A stretch of DNA of 64,000 bases, taken from the NCBI GenBank assembly GCA_017465625.1, contig JAFTVV010000030.1, positions 83,092 to 147,091 of the forward strand, given 5' to 3'. Below, one piece after another: positions 24,949 through 34,315 of this stretch. The notes beneath the pieces were generated by a model. That model did no database searches. It saw nothing but the letters and a program-made list of their open reading frames with translations, and was not told the origin of the DNA. Source of the stretch: Oscillospiraceae bacterium (GTDB taxonomy: Bacteria; Bacillota; Clostridia; Oscillospirales; Oscillospiraceae). How positions within the stretch are numbered: position 1 is the first letter of the stretch; each line of letters starts with the position of its first letter. The position numbers and the translations under genes are program-made.

Positions 24949-26019
24949 ATGCATATATTTACTTGGCTGGCCGTAGTGGCGTTTTTTGCAAGCTATGTGC
25001 CCAAACGAAGAGAATTAGGAAAAGTAAGCTACAAAAATTACACCATTTTTATCTGCTTGGCGGCGGTGCTGGTTATGGGGTTGCGTCACCGGCACATTGG
25101 TGTGGATACCTCCCAGTATGTTTACAGATTCCGCACGATGGACGATTATGAGTCCTTCGGTGCGTATTATACGGAACGCCTGGCGGATAGAAAGTTTCTG
25201 TTTTCCGAGACTGGCTACTGGCTGTTCTGCTGGGTGCTGCATTGGTTTTCCAGCGATGGGCAGTTTTTAATTTTAGTCCACGCGGCAGTGGTTACCATTT
25301 TAGTGTTTCGTTTTATTTACAAGCACGTGGATAATGTACCCCTTGGGGTGATGAGCTATCTGTGCCTGGGGCAGTACACCTTTAATATGACCGGTATGCG
25401 GCAGGCGATGGCTATGTCGCTGTGTTTGGTGGCAGTAACGTATATCAAAGAGCGCAGGTTTAAAGCCTTTATCCTGATGGTGCTGGTGGCAATGCAGTTC
25501 CATAAGACCGCAATTGCATTTTTGCCGGCATATTTCCTGCCATGGGTTATTGAAAAACGGCGCCGGGTACTTCTGTTCTTTGCCGGGCTGGTGGGTTCTT
25601 CCTTTGTGGTAGATCGCTTTATCAGTGCGTTCAATGACCTGACAGACAGAAACTATGCGCTGGAAAACGCTGCGGATGGCGGCGGAATCAGTGTTTTGCT
25701 GATTTATGGACTGGTGATGGCCCTGGCGGTGCTGATTCGCCGTTCCCTGAGGACCAAGGACAACCAACTGGCATTTTGCGGTGTGCTCGCCGGCTTAACT
25801 ATGTATATTGCCCGCTATTATTCCAATCAGATTCTGGAACGGGTGAGCTATTATTATTTCTATTTTATTTTGCTGCTGGTGCCGGGGGTTGTGGATTCCT
25901 TGGAGGATCGGGAGCGCCGGACTGTTGGGGCAATTTTCTGTATGTTGGCTATTGCACTGCTGGTTTACCGTATAGAAACCGGAAACTTTAGACCCTATTA
26001 CTTCTTCTGGGAGAGATAG
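24949..26019 (+). CDS. EpsG-family polysaccharide polymerase, copy 1
   Basis: Integral membrane protein of the EpsG/Wzy-like family thought to polymerise repeat units outside the membrane. The 356-residue protein has about ten hydrophobic segments and the family hallmark RHRHIGVDTSQYVYRF (about residues 45-60), as well as FNMTGMRQAMAMSL and MQFHKTAIAFLP. AGGAG lies 8 bases before the ATG at 24949; upstream ATG and TTG codons lack such a site. It is first in the right operon, with a consensus promoter. A homologue of identical length follows 6 bases later, so this is a tandem duplicated pair. Confidence 0.85.
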   Translation: MHIFTWLAVVAFFASYVPKRRELGKVSYKNYTIFICLAAVLVMGLRHRHIGVDTSQYVYRFRTMDDYESFGAYYTERLADRKFLFSETGYWLFCWVLHWFSSDGQFLILVHAAVVTILVFRFIYKHVDNVPLGVMSYLCLGQYTFNMTGMRQAMAMSLCLVAVTYIKERRFKAFILMVLVAMQFHKTAIAFLPAYFLPWVIEKRRRVLLFFAGLVGSSFVVDRFISAFNDLTDRNYALENAADGGGISVLLIYGLVMALAVLIRRSLRTKDNQLAFCGVLAGLTMYIARYYSNQILERVSYYYFYFILLLVPGVVDSLEDRERRTVGAIFCMLAIALLVYRIETGNFRPYYFFWER

Positions 26020-26025
26020 ACGTTT

Positions 26026-27096
26026 ATGATGATTATGACTGGCTTGGCACTGTTTGTGGTCCTACTGGGCATGGGCTCCAAGGAAATAGGGCTGCAGCGG
26101 GATAATTATAAGCCGTATCTGGTGATCACAGGCATTGTGGTGACCCTGGTGATGGGGCTGCGCCATCAATATATGGGCGCGGATACCGTTGGGTATATTT
26201 ACAGGCACGAAGAGTTGGCGGCAATGCCGTCTTTCGAGCCTTATTATAATGAACGCTTTGCGGACTTGGATTTTTTGTTTTCGGAGACCGGCTTTTATTT
26301 TTTTAGCTGGCTGTTTGGAAGAGCGTTTCCCAACGGCCATGCGTGGATCTTCGCTTGCTCTGCATTTGTAACTTATTCCACTTGTCGGTTTATCCACAAA
26401 AATTCCGGTGATGCGCCCTTGGCATTGTCCATTTATGTTCTGCTTGGCCTATTCACCTTTAATATGAGCGGTCTTCGGCAGTCGCTGGCCATGTCCATTT
26501 GTTTGTGGGCCTACGAGCATGCCAAGCGGCATCGCTTGATCCCCTTTGTGCTGACAGTGCTTCTGGCGATGCAGTTTCACAAAACCGCAGTCTGCTTTTT
26601 TCCCGTTTATTTTCTGCCGTGGCTAAAAAGGGGTACCGCCAACCTGCTCATCTACTTTGTGCTGCTGATTATCTGCCTATTCTCTGTGGACAAGCTAATT
26701 GCAAGCTATAATTCGTTCTCCGGAGAGGACTATGCGCTGCAGGCTGAGGTACAGGGCGGCGGTCTGAGCGTTATTTTGATATACTTAGCCTGTATCACCC
26801 TGGTGATACTGCGCAATCAATCTCTAAACATTCCCCATGTTCGTATGGCGTTTTATGGTGTGGCGGCAGGCTTTACAGCCTATATTACCCGCTATTTTTC
26901 CAATCAGATATTGGAGCGCATCAGCTATTATTATTTTTACTTCAGTATTTTGTTGTTGCCCAGCCTATTTAAGCTGCTTCCGGAAAAGGATCAGCGGTGG
27001 CTGCGGATCGCGTTTTCGTTCCTTGCACTTTACTTATTCGTGCACCGTATCAACAAGTCAAGCTTTGGACATTACAGGTTTTTCTTTATGGACTGA
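26026..27096 (+). CDS. EpsG-family polysaccharide polymerase, copy 2
   Basis: Second 356-residue EpsG/Wzy-like membrane protein, clearly paralogous to the preceding gene along its whole length: RHQYMGADTVGYIYRH, FNMSGLRQSLAMSICL, LLAMQFHKTAVCFFPVYFLP and FSNQILERISYYYFYF all have counterparts there. Divergence is considerable, so the duplication is old or the copies came in separately. GGGAGAG precedes the ATG cluster. Having two polymerase-like genes side by side might allow two linkages or two polymers; one could also be non-functional. Nothing in the sequence settles which. Confidence 0.84.
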   Translation: MMIMTGLALFVVLLGMGSKEIGLQRDNYKPYLVITGIVVTLVMGLRHQYMGADTVGYIYRHEELAAMPSFEPYYNERFADLDFLFSETGFYFFSWLFGRAFPNGHAWIFACSAFVTYSTCRFIHKNSGDAPLALSIYVLLGLFTFNMSGLRQSLAMSICLWAYEHAKRHRLIPFVLTVLLAMQFHKTAVCFFPVYFLPWLKRGTANLLIYFVLLIICLFSVDKLIASYNSFSGEDYALQAEVQGGGLSVILIYLACITLVILRNQSLNIPHVRMAFYGVAAGFTAYITRYFSNQILERISYYYFYFSILLLPSLFKLLPEKDQRWLRIAFSFLALYLFVHRINKSSFGHYRFFFMD

Positions 27097-27114
27097 TCAA
27101 AAGGAGGTTTGCCG

Positions 27115-29595
27115 ATGAAGATTCTGCAAATCAATGCGGTATATAAACGCCTTTCTACCGGCATGAATGTGTATGAAATCAATACACTGCTCAACCAAGT
27201 GGGGCATCAATGTGTGGCGGCCTTTTCCGAAGGCAAGGTAACAGATCCGACGACAGAATATAAGATCGGACGCACAGGCGGTCAAAAAATGCACGCCCTG
27301 CTGTCCCGTGTTACTGGTTTGCAGGGGTATTTTTCCCGTCATGCCACAAAAAAACTGCTGAAATATATGGACGGATTTCAGCCGGATGTGGTGGTGCTGA
27401 ACAATCTGCATGCCAATTATATTCATCTGCCGAAATTGCTCACTTATTTGGCGGAAAAGGACATTCCTACGGTAGCGGTGCTGCACGACTGTTGGTTTTA
27501 TACCGGAAAGTGCTGCTATTATACCACTGCCAATTGCAACAAATGGCAGACCGGCTGTGAAAACTGCCCTGCGTGGAAGAAGCACAATAAAAGCTGGTTT
27601 TTTGACCGCACGAAAAAAATGCACCGGGATCGCATCCGGTTGTTTAATGCCATTCCTCGTTTGGGCGTGGTGGCGGTTTCCGACTGGCTATTGGAGCAGG
27701 CAAAGCAGTCGCCGGTTTTTGCAGGTGCGCTGTATATACAGAGAATCCATAACTGGATTAATTTAAATGCCTTTGTTCCTACAGATGGAGCCTCTTTGCG
27801 GCAGAAGCTGGGACTGGAGCACAAAAAGGTGATCTTGTCCATGGCGGCAAAATGGGAATCCCGCAAAGGACTGGATACCGTATTGTGGATGAATGAGCAC
27901 CGCAATGAAGACGAACAGATCGTGGTCGTTGGCAAACTGCTTCCCGGTACCAAATTGCCCGGCAGTATCATCCATATACCATTTGTCAGTGGCAGTGAGG
28001 CGCTGGCGGCGTACTACAGTATGGCTGATGTGTTTCTGCAGCCCTCCCTGGAGGAAACCTTTGGTAAGGTTACCGCAGAAGCGCTGGCTTGCGGCACACC
28101 GGTGGTGTGCTTCGATTCCACTGCAAACCCGGAACTGGTGGGGGAGCACTGCGGTGCAGTACTGCCTGTAGGGGACAATCAGGGTATGCTGGAGCAGATG
28201 CGGATCATTTTACGCATCGGTAAAAATAGGGAAAGCTGCCGTCAGTATGCCTGTGCACACTTCGATATGCTTCAAAATATCGCACAGTACGCACAGCTTT
28301 GTGAAAAGCTGCAGCATCCCCGTGGGGCACAGGAGAAAAAGTCCAAGGTGCGGGTGCTTTGGGTCATCAATATGGTGATGCCGGAGGCGGCGGCAGCGCT
28401 GGGCTTGACCACCTCCTTCAGCGGCGGCTGGTTGATCGATTATATGCACTGTCTGGCGGCAGATCCGGATACAGAGCTGGCGACAATGACCTATGCCAAT
28501 GTGGATAAACCCATTGCAGAGACGGTCAACGGGGTAAAGCATTATATTTTCCCCGGCGGCGGTAAGCGGCTGCTGTTTACCTCCAAAAAGACGGACAGGG
28601 ACTGCAGATATGTGCTGGAGGATTTTAAACCTGATGTGATTCACCTGCACGGCACAGAGTATTCCATTGCCTATTCCATGGTTCGCTTACAGCCAAAGCA
28701 GCCGATTCTACTGACCATTCAGGGTATTTTGACCCGTATTTCCAAGCAATATAAGGGCGGCCTCGACAAGTGGACCTTCTGGAGGAATGCCACATTTAAG
28801 CAATGGATGAAACTAAAAGCGCCCATCTTCTCTCAGGTGCTGTTTAATAAAAACGCCAAAAGAGAGCGCCGTGTTCTGCGCAGTGTAAAATGGGTAACAG
28901 GTCGTACCACCTGGGATAAAGCGGTGATGCAATCTATTAACCCAAAACTGCAGTATTATCGTCTGAACTACAATCTGCGTCCGGAATTTTATACGGCGCA
29001 GTCCTGGCAGTATGATACGATGCAGCCTCATACGGTGTATACCGGTGCGGCGGGGTATTCCCTGAAGGGACTACATATTTTGATACAGGCGATGGCCATT
29101 GTAAAATCCAGATATCCGGATGTCAAGCTGTATATACCCGGAAACAGCACGACCTATAAAGCCAGCAACGGCTACGAACGATATATTCGCCGGCTGATTG
29201 ACGAGCTGGGGCTGACCGACAATGTGGTATTTGCCGGCCGGAAGAGCGCACAGCAGGTGGTAGACACCTTAACACAGGTTCATGTTTGTGTCGTTCCCTC
29301 CGCAATGGAGGGCGCTTCTGCGACCATTTGCGAGGCGATGATGATCGGCACACCTGCGATCTGTGCGTTCCGTGGGGGTATGACAGACCTGTTGAAGGAT
29401 GGCATCAGTGGTTTTGTTTATGATTTTCCGGAATATCCGGTACTGGCGGAGCGTATTTGCCAGCTCTTTGAGGACAGAGCGCTTTGCGAGCAGTTCTCCC
29501 GGTTGGCACAGCAGGACGCAAAAAGTCGACATGCCTGCGAGGAAAACTATAGAAAACTAAAGGGCATTTACATAGAAATTCTGAATCAGTCATGA
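27115..29595 (+). CDS. Double-domain glycosyltransferase (GT4-GT4 fusion)
   Basis: An 826-residue protein containing two complete GT-B glycosyltransferases. The first (about residues 1-400) begins MKILQINAVYKRLSTGMN, resembles galactosyl/colanic-acid type GT4 enzymes with a cysteine cluster (GCENCPAW), and has its EX7E site in LEETFGKVTAEALACGTPVV. The second (about residues 415-826) has VIHLHGTEYSIAYS and an EX7E site in MEGASATICEAMMIGTPAIC. The ribosome site GGAGG lies 7 bases before the ATG at 27115. One chain doing two successive sugar additions is the simplest reading. It sits between the polymerase pair and an acyltransferase. Confidence 0.88.
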   Translation: MKILQINAVYKRLSTGMNVYEINTLLNQVGHQCVAAFSEGKVTDPTTEYKIGRTGGQKMHALLSRVTGLQGYFSRHATKKLLKYMDGFQPDVVVLNNLHANYIHLPKLLTYLAEKDIPTVAVLHDCWFYTGKCCYYTTANCNKWQTGCENCPAWKKHNKSWFFDRTKKMHRDRIRLFNAIPRLGVVAVSDWLLEQAKQSPVFAGALYIQRIHNWINLNAFVPTDGASLRQKLGLEHKKVILSMAAKWESRKGLDTVLWMNEHRNEDEQIVVVGKLLPGTKLPGSIIHIPFVSGSEALAAYYSMADVFLQPSLEETFGKVTAEALACGTPVVCFDSTANPELVGEHCGAVLPVGDNQGMLEQMRIILRIGKNRESCRQYACAHFDMLQNIAQYAQLCEKLQHPRGAQEKKSKVRVLWVINMVMPEAAAALGLTTSFSGGWLIDYMHCLAADPDTELATMTYANVDKPIAETVNGVKHYIFPGGGKRLLFTSKKTDRDCRYVLEDFKPDVIHLHGTEYSIAYSMVRLQPKQPILLTIQGILTRISKQYKGGLDKWTFWRNATFKQWMKLKAPIFSQVLFNKNAKRERRVLRSVKWVTGRTTWDKAVMQSINPKLQYYRLNYNLRPEFYTAQSWQYDTMQPHTVYTGAAGYSLKGLHILIQAMAIVKSRYPDVKLYIPGNSTTYKASNGYERYIRRLIDELGLTDNVVFAGRKSAQQVVDTLTQVHVCVVPSAMEGASATICEAMMIGTPAICAFRGGMTDLLKDGISGFVYDFPEYPVLAERICQLFEDRALCEQFSRLAQQDAKSRHACEENYRKLKGIYIEILNQS

Positions 29596-29642
29596 AAAAA
29601 TGATTTTGAAAAGCAATTGGTGCAATGGAGAGTGTTCAGGCT

Positions 29643-30677
29643 ATGAAACAGAAAAGTTCCTTGGATATTGCAAAGTTTATATGCGCACTTTTGGTGCTCA
29701 TTATTCATACTTCTCCGCTTGGAAGCTACAGCAAGGTCTTGTCCTTTGGCCTTAGGAATGTGCTGTGTGTGATTGCTGTACCGTTTTTCTTTTGTACAAG
29801 CGGTTATCTGTTAGCAGAAAAGTTAAATAGTCTGAAGACCTCGCAGGAGCAGAACAGCTATATAAGGAAGTACCTGAAACGGCTTGCTGTGATTTATTTG
29901 TTTTGGAGTGCAGTGTATTTTCCCTTTGTAGTCGTCAAGTGGATACGTGGAGGGTTTTCGATGTTCTCGGTATTGAAATTTCTGAGAGACTTCTTTTTTG
30001 AAGGTAGCTATTCTACTATCTGGTTTTTGCCGGCTTTGATGACTGCAGCGGCCTTGTTTTTTCTACTCCGGCGAAAAATAGGAAATAAAAAGACATTTTT
30101 TGTTGGGTGTGGAATCTATGCACTGACCTTGCTACTATCATGCTATTACGGCGTGGCAATTCGAGTGCCAGGACTATCATACTTCGCAGGGCTATACTAT
30201 GCTATATTCGATTCTGTAAAAAATGGTTTATTCTTTGGCCTCGTATTTATAGCTATGGGTGGGATGATACAAGAATGTGCGTGTTTTAAACGCTTTTCTC
30301 GCAAGAAAATGCTGATTGGTGTAATTTTGAGTTATGGCTTTTTATGTATGGAGGTTATTGCGTATACGGCCATTGGAAGGGCGAAGGGAATTGATACAGT
30401 GGCAAGTTTGATCCCACTTACGATGTGCGCTATGCTATTTACGCTGAGCTATGATATGCTGCCATCCAAGCTTTGTTTGAGGCTTCGGAAATACAGCATG
30501 CTGATTTTCCTATGCCAAAGATTGCCCATCTCGGTTATAGATCTATTTCTGAACAAAACCGTTTTGGCTACTAACACCATCGTTAATTTTTTGATTGTTT
30601 CCGTTGCTAGCTTTGGAATTAGCTTTGCAATTCTGAAACTGTCGGAAAAATGGAAATGGCTGAAAAAAATATATTAA
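29643..30677 (+). CDS. Acyltransferase 3 family membrane protein
   Basis: Integral membrane O-acyltransferase (OafA/WecH-like), usually adding acetyl or succinyl groups to surface sugars. The 344-residue protein starts KQKSSLDIAKFICALLVL with the N-terminal catalytic-region histidine in LIIHTSP, then VPFFFCTSGYLLAEK, both typical. About ten hydrophobic segments follow. The start is uncertain: the ATG at 29643 gives the family's usual N-terminus, while the ATG at 29625 adds six residues, and neither has a good ribosome site. The gene and the next one are noticeably AT-rich with rarer codons (many TTT, ATA, AGA) than the rest of the operon, hinting at separate origin. Confidence 0.83.
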   Translation: MKQKSSLDIAKFICALLVLIIHTSPLGSYSKVLSFGLRNVLCVIAVPFFFCTSGYLLAEKLNSLKTSQEQNSYIRKYLKRLAVIYLFWSAVYFPFVVVKWIRGGFSMFSVLKFLRDFFFEGSYSTIWFLPALMTAAALFFLLRRKIGNKKTFFVGCGIYALTLLLSCYYGVAIRVPGLSYFAGLYYAIFDSVKNGLFFGLVFIAMGGMIQECACFKRFSRKKMLIGVILSYGFLCMEVIAYTAIGRAKGIDTVASLIPLTMCAMLFTLSYDMLPSKLCLRLRKYSMLIFLCQRLPISVIDLFLNKTVLATNTIVNFLIVSVASFGISFAILKLSEKWKWLKKIY

Positions 30678-30727
30678 GAAGATCTGTTGCTTTATAAGCT
30701 AAATCAAAGATTTTTGGAGGATAGAAT

Positions 30728-31747
30728 ATGGATGCTCGATTGGATGTACCTGTAGCGATGGTGTTTTTCAACAGACCTGAACAGTTTTCAAAGGTGTTCG
30801 AAGAGGTAAGAAAAGCAAAGCCATCTAAACTTTTTTTAATACAGGATGGTCCGCGTGAGAATAACGAAAAAGACAAAGAAAATATTGCAAAATGCAGAGA
30901 AGTCTTAAAAGGCATTGATTGGGAGTGCGATGTCGTAAGGGATTTCTCCAACGAGAATTTGGGCTGCGGCAGACGCGTATTCTCCGGCATATCCAAATGC
31001 TTTGAAAAGGTTGACAGATTGATCATTTTGGAGGATGATTGTGTCCCTTCCCAATCGTTTTTCCCGTTTTGCTGTGAGTTGTTGGAGAAATATAAGGACG
31101 ACTGGCGTGTCGGCTTAATTTCCGGAATGAATCATTTAAACCGTTTTGACGCGGCAGAAGGTGATTATTTGTTTTCTATGATGGGTTCTATTGCTGGTTG
31201 GGCAACATGGAAAAGGTCGTGGGAGCATATATCCTTTGATCTTGGTCAGATTGCCGACGATAAGAACGCTATGAGACTGCTGAAAAATTTTGAAAAGTAT
31301 TCCTGTACAAAAAATTCTTTTTATTCTATGGTGAAGGACAAGCATGCACAGCTTCAACAAAGGAAAACGATATCTTCCTGGTCTACTCAGTTCGGTTCCA
31401 ATCGGGTGTTGAATTCCCAACTCTACATAGTGCCTAAAGTGAACTTGATGACAAACATTGGCTTGACATCAGAGTCTGCTAATAGTGTGAGTAATATTAA
31501 GCTGGTTTCTCATGGATTACGACCGCTGTATCGGTTGAAGCTTTATGATATGGAATTTCCGTTAAAGCATCCTAAGTACGTAATGAATGACATTGAATAT
31601 TCTCGAAAAGTAGATAAACTGATGAGACCTAAAAAACCTGTTGCATTTTTCAGAAAGGCAGAGTCGGTTTTTCTTAGAATGGTGCATGGGGAGTTTGCTA
31701 GCTTAAAGAAGGGTTTGAAACGCAGACTTCAAAAGATTTTTCATTAA
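30728..31747 (+). CDS. Glycosyltransferase (HlpA-like, GT-A fold)
   Basis: Resembles proteins annotated as hemolytic protein HlpA-like glycosyltransferases found in capsule loci. The 339-residue protein begins LDVPVAMVFFNRPEQFSKVF, typical of this group, and has the acidic donor/metal motif RLIILEDDCVPSQSFF (about residues 97-112) and AGWATWKRSWEH (about residue 158). GGAGGATAGAAT precedes the ATG. Lower GC than the flanking genes and separated by 50 bases from the acyltransferase. Donor unknown. The name comes from the family; hemolysis is not implied. Confidence 0.82.
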   Translation: MDARLDVPVAMVFFNRPEQFSKVFEEVRKAKPSKLFLIQDGPRENNEKDKENIAKCREVLKGIDWECDVVRDFSNENLGCGRRVFSGISKCFEKVDRLIILEDDCVPSQSFFPFCCELLEKYKDDWRVGLISGMNHLNRFDAAEGDYLFSMMGSIAGWATWKRSWEHISFDLGQIADDKNAMRLLKNFEKYSCTKNSFYSMVKDKHAQLQQRKTISSWSTQFGSNRVLNSQLYIVPKVNLMTNIGLTSESANSVSNIKLVSHGLRPLYRLKLYDMEFPLKHPKYVMNDIEYSRKVDKLMRPKKPVAFFRKAESVFLRMVHGEFASLKKGLKRRLQKIFH

Positions 31748-31762
31748 TATAAGGACAGTACA

Positions 31763-33283
31763 ATGAATAACTCTAAACAAATTAAAGCGGGTGCGCTGAT
31801 CTCCTATTTTACCATCGCCTTTAATATTGTGGCCGGGCTCATCTACACTCCATGGATGATCTCCAAAATCGGAAACAGCAATTACGGTTTGTATACCCTG
31901 ACCACCTCACTGATTACCATGCTGATGATGGATTTCGGTATGAGCGCGGCAGTGTCCCGTTTCGTCTCCAAGTACAGAGCAGAGGGTGATCAGCAGGCAA
32001 TTGACCGCTTTTTGGGCGTGGTATATAAGCTTTATATCGCCATTGCGGCAGTTGTTTTTCTTGTCCTTTTGGTGCTGTACTTTTTTCTGAACGGCATCTA
32101 TGAAAACCTGACGGCGGAGGAATTATCCACCTTTAAGAGCCTGTATGTGGTCGTGGGACTATACAGCGTGGTTTCCTTCCCTTTCATTAACCTTAACGGC
32201 ATCCTGACTGCTCACGAACGTTTTGTGGAGCTGAAGCTGGCGGATTTATTCCACAAGGTGTTTATCATTGTGGCAATGGTCATTTGCTTGCTGATCGGGC
32301 AGGGCGTTTTCGCGTTGGTGCTGGTCAATGCGGCTTCCGGTTTGTTGACCATTGCTATGAAGCTGTATTTTATTAAAAGAAAAACCGCTATTAAGGTACA
32401 ATTTGGATACCGTGATCGCAAGCTGTTAAAGGAAATTTTTTCTTTTTCTGCGTGGACAACCATCAGCAGCTTGGCGCAAAGAATGATCTTTAATATAACC
32501 CCCTCTATTATTGCGGCAGTTTCCATCACCGGCACATTGGGCGTTGCAGTTTTTGGCGTCGCAACAACTATCGAAGGATATGTATATACCTTTGCCACTG
32601 CCATTAACGGAATGTTTATGCCCAGAATCGCAAAGATCGTTCACGAAGGGAAAAAGCAGGAGCAGCTGGTGCCGCTGATGCACAGGATCGGCAGGCTGCA
32701 ATGTATGCTTATCGGCGTTTTGGTGGTAGGCTTTGCGGCTTTAGGGGAATCCTTTGTGGCAGATATCTGGAAGAAACCGGATCTGGTGCAGAGCTATGGA
32801 TGCGCGGTGCTTTTGATCGTTCCCAGCTTTTTCTACTTACCTCTGCAAATAGCAAAAACAACGCTGATTGTAGAAAATAAAGTGAAGCTACAGGCAAAAG
32901 TGTACCTTCTTATGTGTTTGCTCAATGTAGGGCTATCCGCTGTGCTTTCCCGTTATTACGGCGCCATTGGTGCAGCGATATCCATTTTTGTGGCATATAT
33001 GATCCGCAATGTGTTGATGATCGTAATTTATCATCGGGTACTGCAGCTGAATATGCTGCACTTTTTCAAAGAGGTCTATTTAAAGCTGACACCGCAGTTG
33101 CTTATTACGCTGGCGGTCGGTCTTTTGTGCAGTCGTTTCAATCCCATTTCCAATGTGTACCTGCGGTTTGCGTCAAACGGCTGCGTTTTGGTCGGTACAT
33201 ACTTTATAATGATGTGGTTCTGCGGCTTTAACGCCTACGAAAAAGGGATGTTTAAGGCGCTGTTACGTAAATTTAAAAGATAA
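31763..33283 (+). CDS. Wzx-type polysaccharide flippase
   Basis: Membrane transporter of the MATE/MVF-like polysaccharide biosynthesis family that flips lipid-linked repeat units to the outer face of the membrane, for the EpsG/Wzy-like polymerases encoded nearby. The 506-residue protein has about 12-14 hydrophobic segments, beginning ALISYFTIAFNIVAGLIYTPWMISKIG, with GNSNYGLYTLTTSL right after, which is characteristic. AAGGA lies 7 bases before the ATG. GC content returns to that of the main operon, unlike the two preceding genes. Together with the polymerases this marks the locus as Wzx/Wzy-dependent. Confidence 0.92.
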   Translation: MNNSKQIKAGALISYFTIAFNIVAGLIYTPWMISKIGNSNYGLYTLTTSLITMLMMDFGMSAAVSRFVSKYRAEGDQQAIDRFLGVVYKLYIAIAAVVFLVLLVLYFFLNGIYENLTAEELSTFKSLYVVVGLYSVVSFPFINLNGILTAHERFVELKLADLFHKVFIIVAMVICLLIGQGVFALVLVNAASGLLTIAMKLYFIKRKTAIKVQFGYRDRKLLKEIFSFSAWTTISSLAQRMIFNITPSIIAAVSITGTLGVAVFGVATTIEGYVYTFATAINGMFMPRIAKIVHEGKKQEQLVPLMHRIGRLQCMLIGVLVVGFAALGESFVADIWKKPDLVQSYGCAVLLIVPSFFYLPLQIAKTTLIVENKVKLQAKVYLLMCLLNVGLSAVLSRYYGAIGAAISIFVAYMIRNVLMIVIYHRVLQLNMLHFFKEVYLKLTPQLLITLAVGLLCSRFNPISNVYLRFASNGCVLVGTYFIMMWFCGFNAYEKGMFKALLRKFKR

Positions 33284-33316
33284 ACAATTCTATTCCAGGC
33301 AGAAGGGTCAAAGATT

Positions 33317-34288
33317 ATGCAGGAAGAAATCGTACAAAAGCCTGTAAAGTTCAGGCTTTTTGATAGAAAGCATTTTGCCATTGTAAAGGGCATCAGCATA
33401 TTAATTGTGATATTTGCCCATCTGGGCAGTCGTTATTTTAATTTCCATTATTTGTCTCCGGCTTCAGGCATTGCTACAGCGGTATTTTTGCTGTGCTCCG
33501 GATATGGGATCAGTGAATCCTATAAGTACCGTGGGAGCTTGCGGCACTATTGGGAAAATAAAATTATAAGAGTATGGGCACCTTCACTGGTGAAACTGCT
33601 GCTGGTGCACGGCATTCTGCTGAAGTCCTTTTTCGGCTGGATGGATTATTATCCCTTAGCATTATACGGCTGGTTTTTGAATTTGCTGTTTGCAGAATAT
33701 CTGGTATTCTGGCTGCTGTTTAAGTACGTAGACGACCGGAAGCTGCAGATGCTGGGCCTGTTTGGTACATCTATGCTGGCGTTTTTGGTGATTCGGAATC
33801 TGCCCATTGCAGAGGGGCTGTTCTGCTTCCCCTTGGGTGTGATGGCCTCTCAGTATCACTGGAAGAAGAAAATCCGGGCGCTGAATAATAAGCAAAGAGC
33901 ATATCTGTCTGCGATACTCGTGGCAGTTGCAGGCTGTGCATTTGTATTGCGCAATATGTTTGACCAGTATTTGCTTTTTAATGCGGTGTGGATGATGATG
34001 AAAGTGTCGCTGGCGATCCTTCTGATTTTAGGGGTCTATTTCCTGAGAAAAATCCCGCTGTGGATGGCGTTTGTACCGGTAGGCATCATTTCCTATGCCC
34101 TGTATCTGACTTATGTAGAGGTGCTGGCATTGCTGAGCAATCGTCGGGATTGGAAGGCTGTTGTGGTGGTGCTGGGGATTTTGTTTATTGTGGCAACCAT
34201 TTTCCACTTTGGTTGTTTGCTGATCGAGCGTTTGAACAGAAAAACGCACACGCGCAATCAGGTGCATCTGCGGGGCAGTATGCGTTGA
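33317..34288 (+). CDS. Acyltransferase 3 family membrane protein
   Basis: Second OafA/OpgC-like O-acyltransferase of the locus, 323 residues. It starts with FDRKHFAIVKGISILIVIFAHLGSRYF, which contains the conserved N-terminal histidine, and continues with AVFLLCSGYGISESYKYRGS. About ten hydrophobic segments and a basic C-terminus follow. AGAAGGG precedes the ATG. It shows little similarity to the acyltransferase at 29643, so the two probably modify different sugars or use different acyl donors. Located between wzx and gtrA in the right operon. Confidence 0.82.
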   Translation: MQEEIVQKPVKFRLFDRKHFAIVKGISILIVIFAHLGSRYFNFHYLSPASGIATAVFLLCSGYGISESYKYRGSLRHYWENKIIRVWAPSLVKLLLVHGILLKSFFGWMDYYPLALYGWFLNLLFAEYLVFWLLFKYVDDRKLQMLGLFGTSMLAFLVIRNLPIAEGLFCFPLGVMASQYHWKKKIRALNNKQRAYLSAILVAVAGCAFVLRNMFDQYLLFNAVWMMMKVSLAILLILGVYFLRKIPLWMAFVPVGIISYALYLTYVEVLALLSNRRDWKAVVVVLGILFIVATIFHFGCLLIERLNRKTHTRNQVHLRGSMR

Positions 34289-34315
34289 ACAATACGATTT
34301 AAAGGAGAATCCAAA

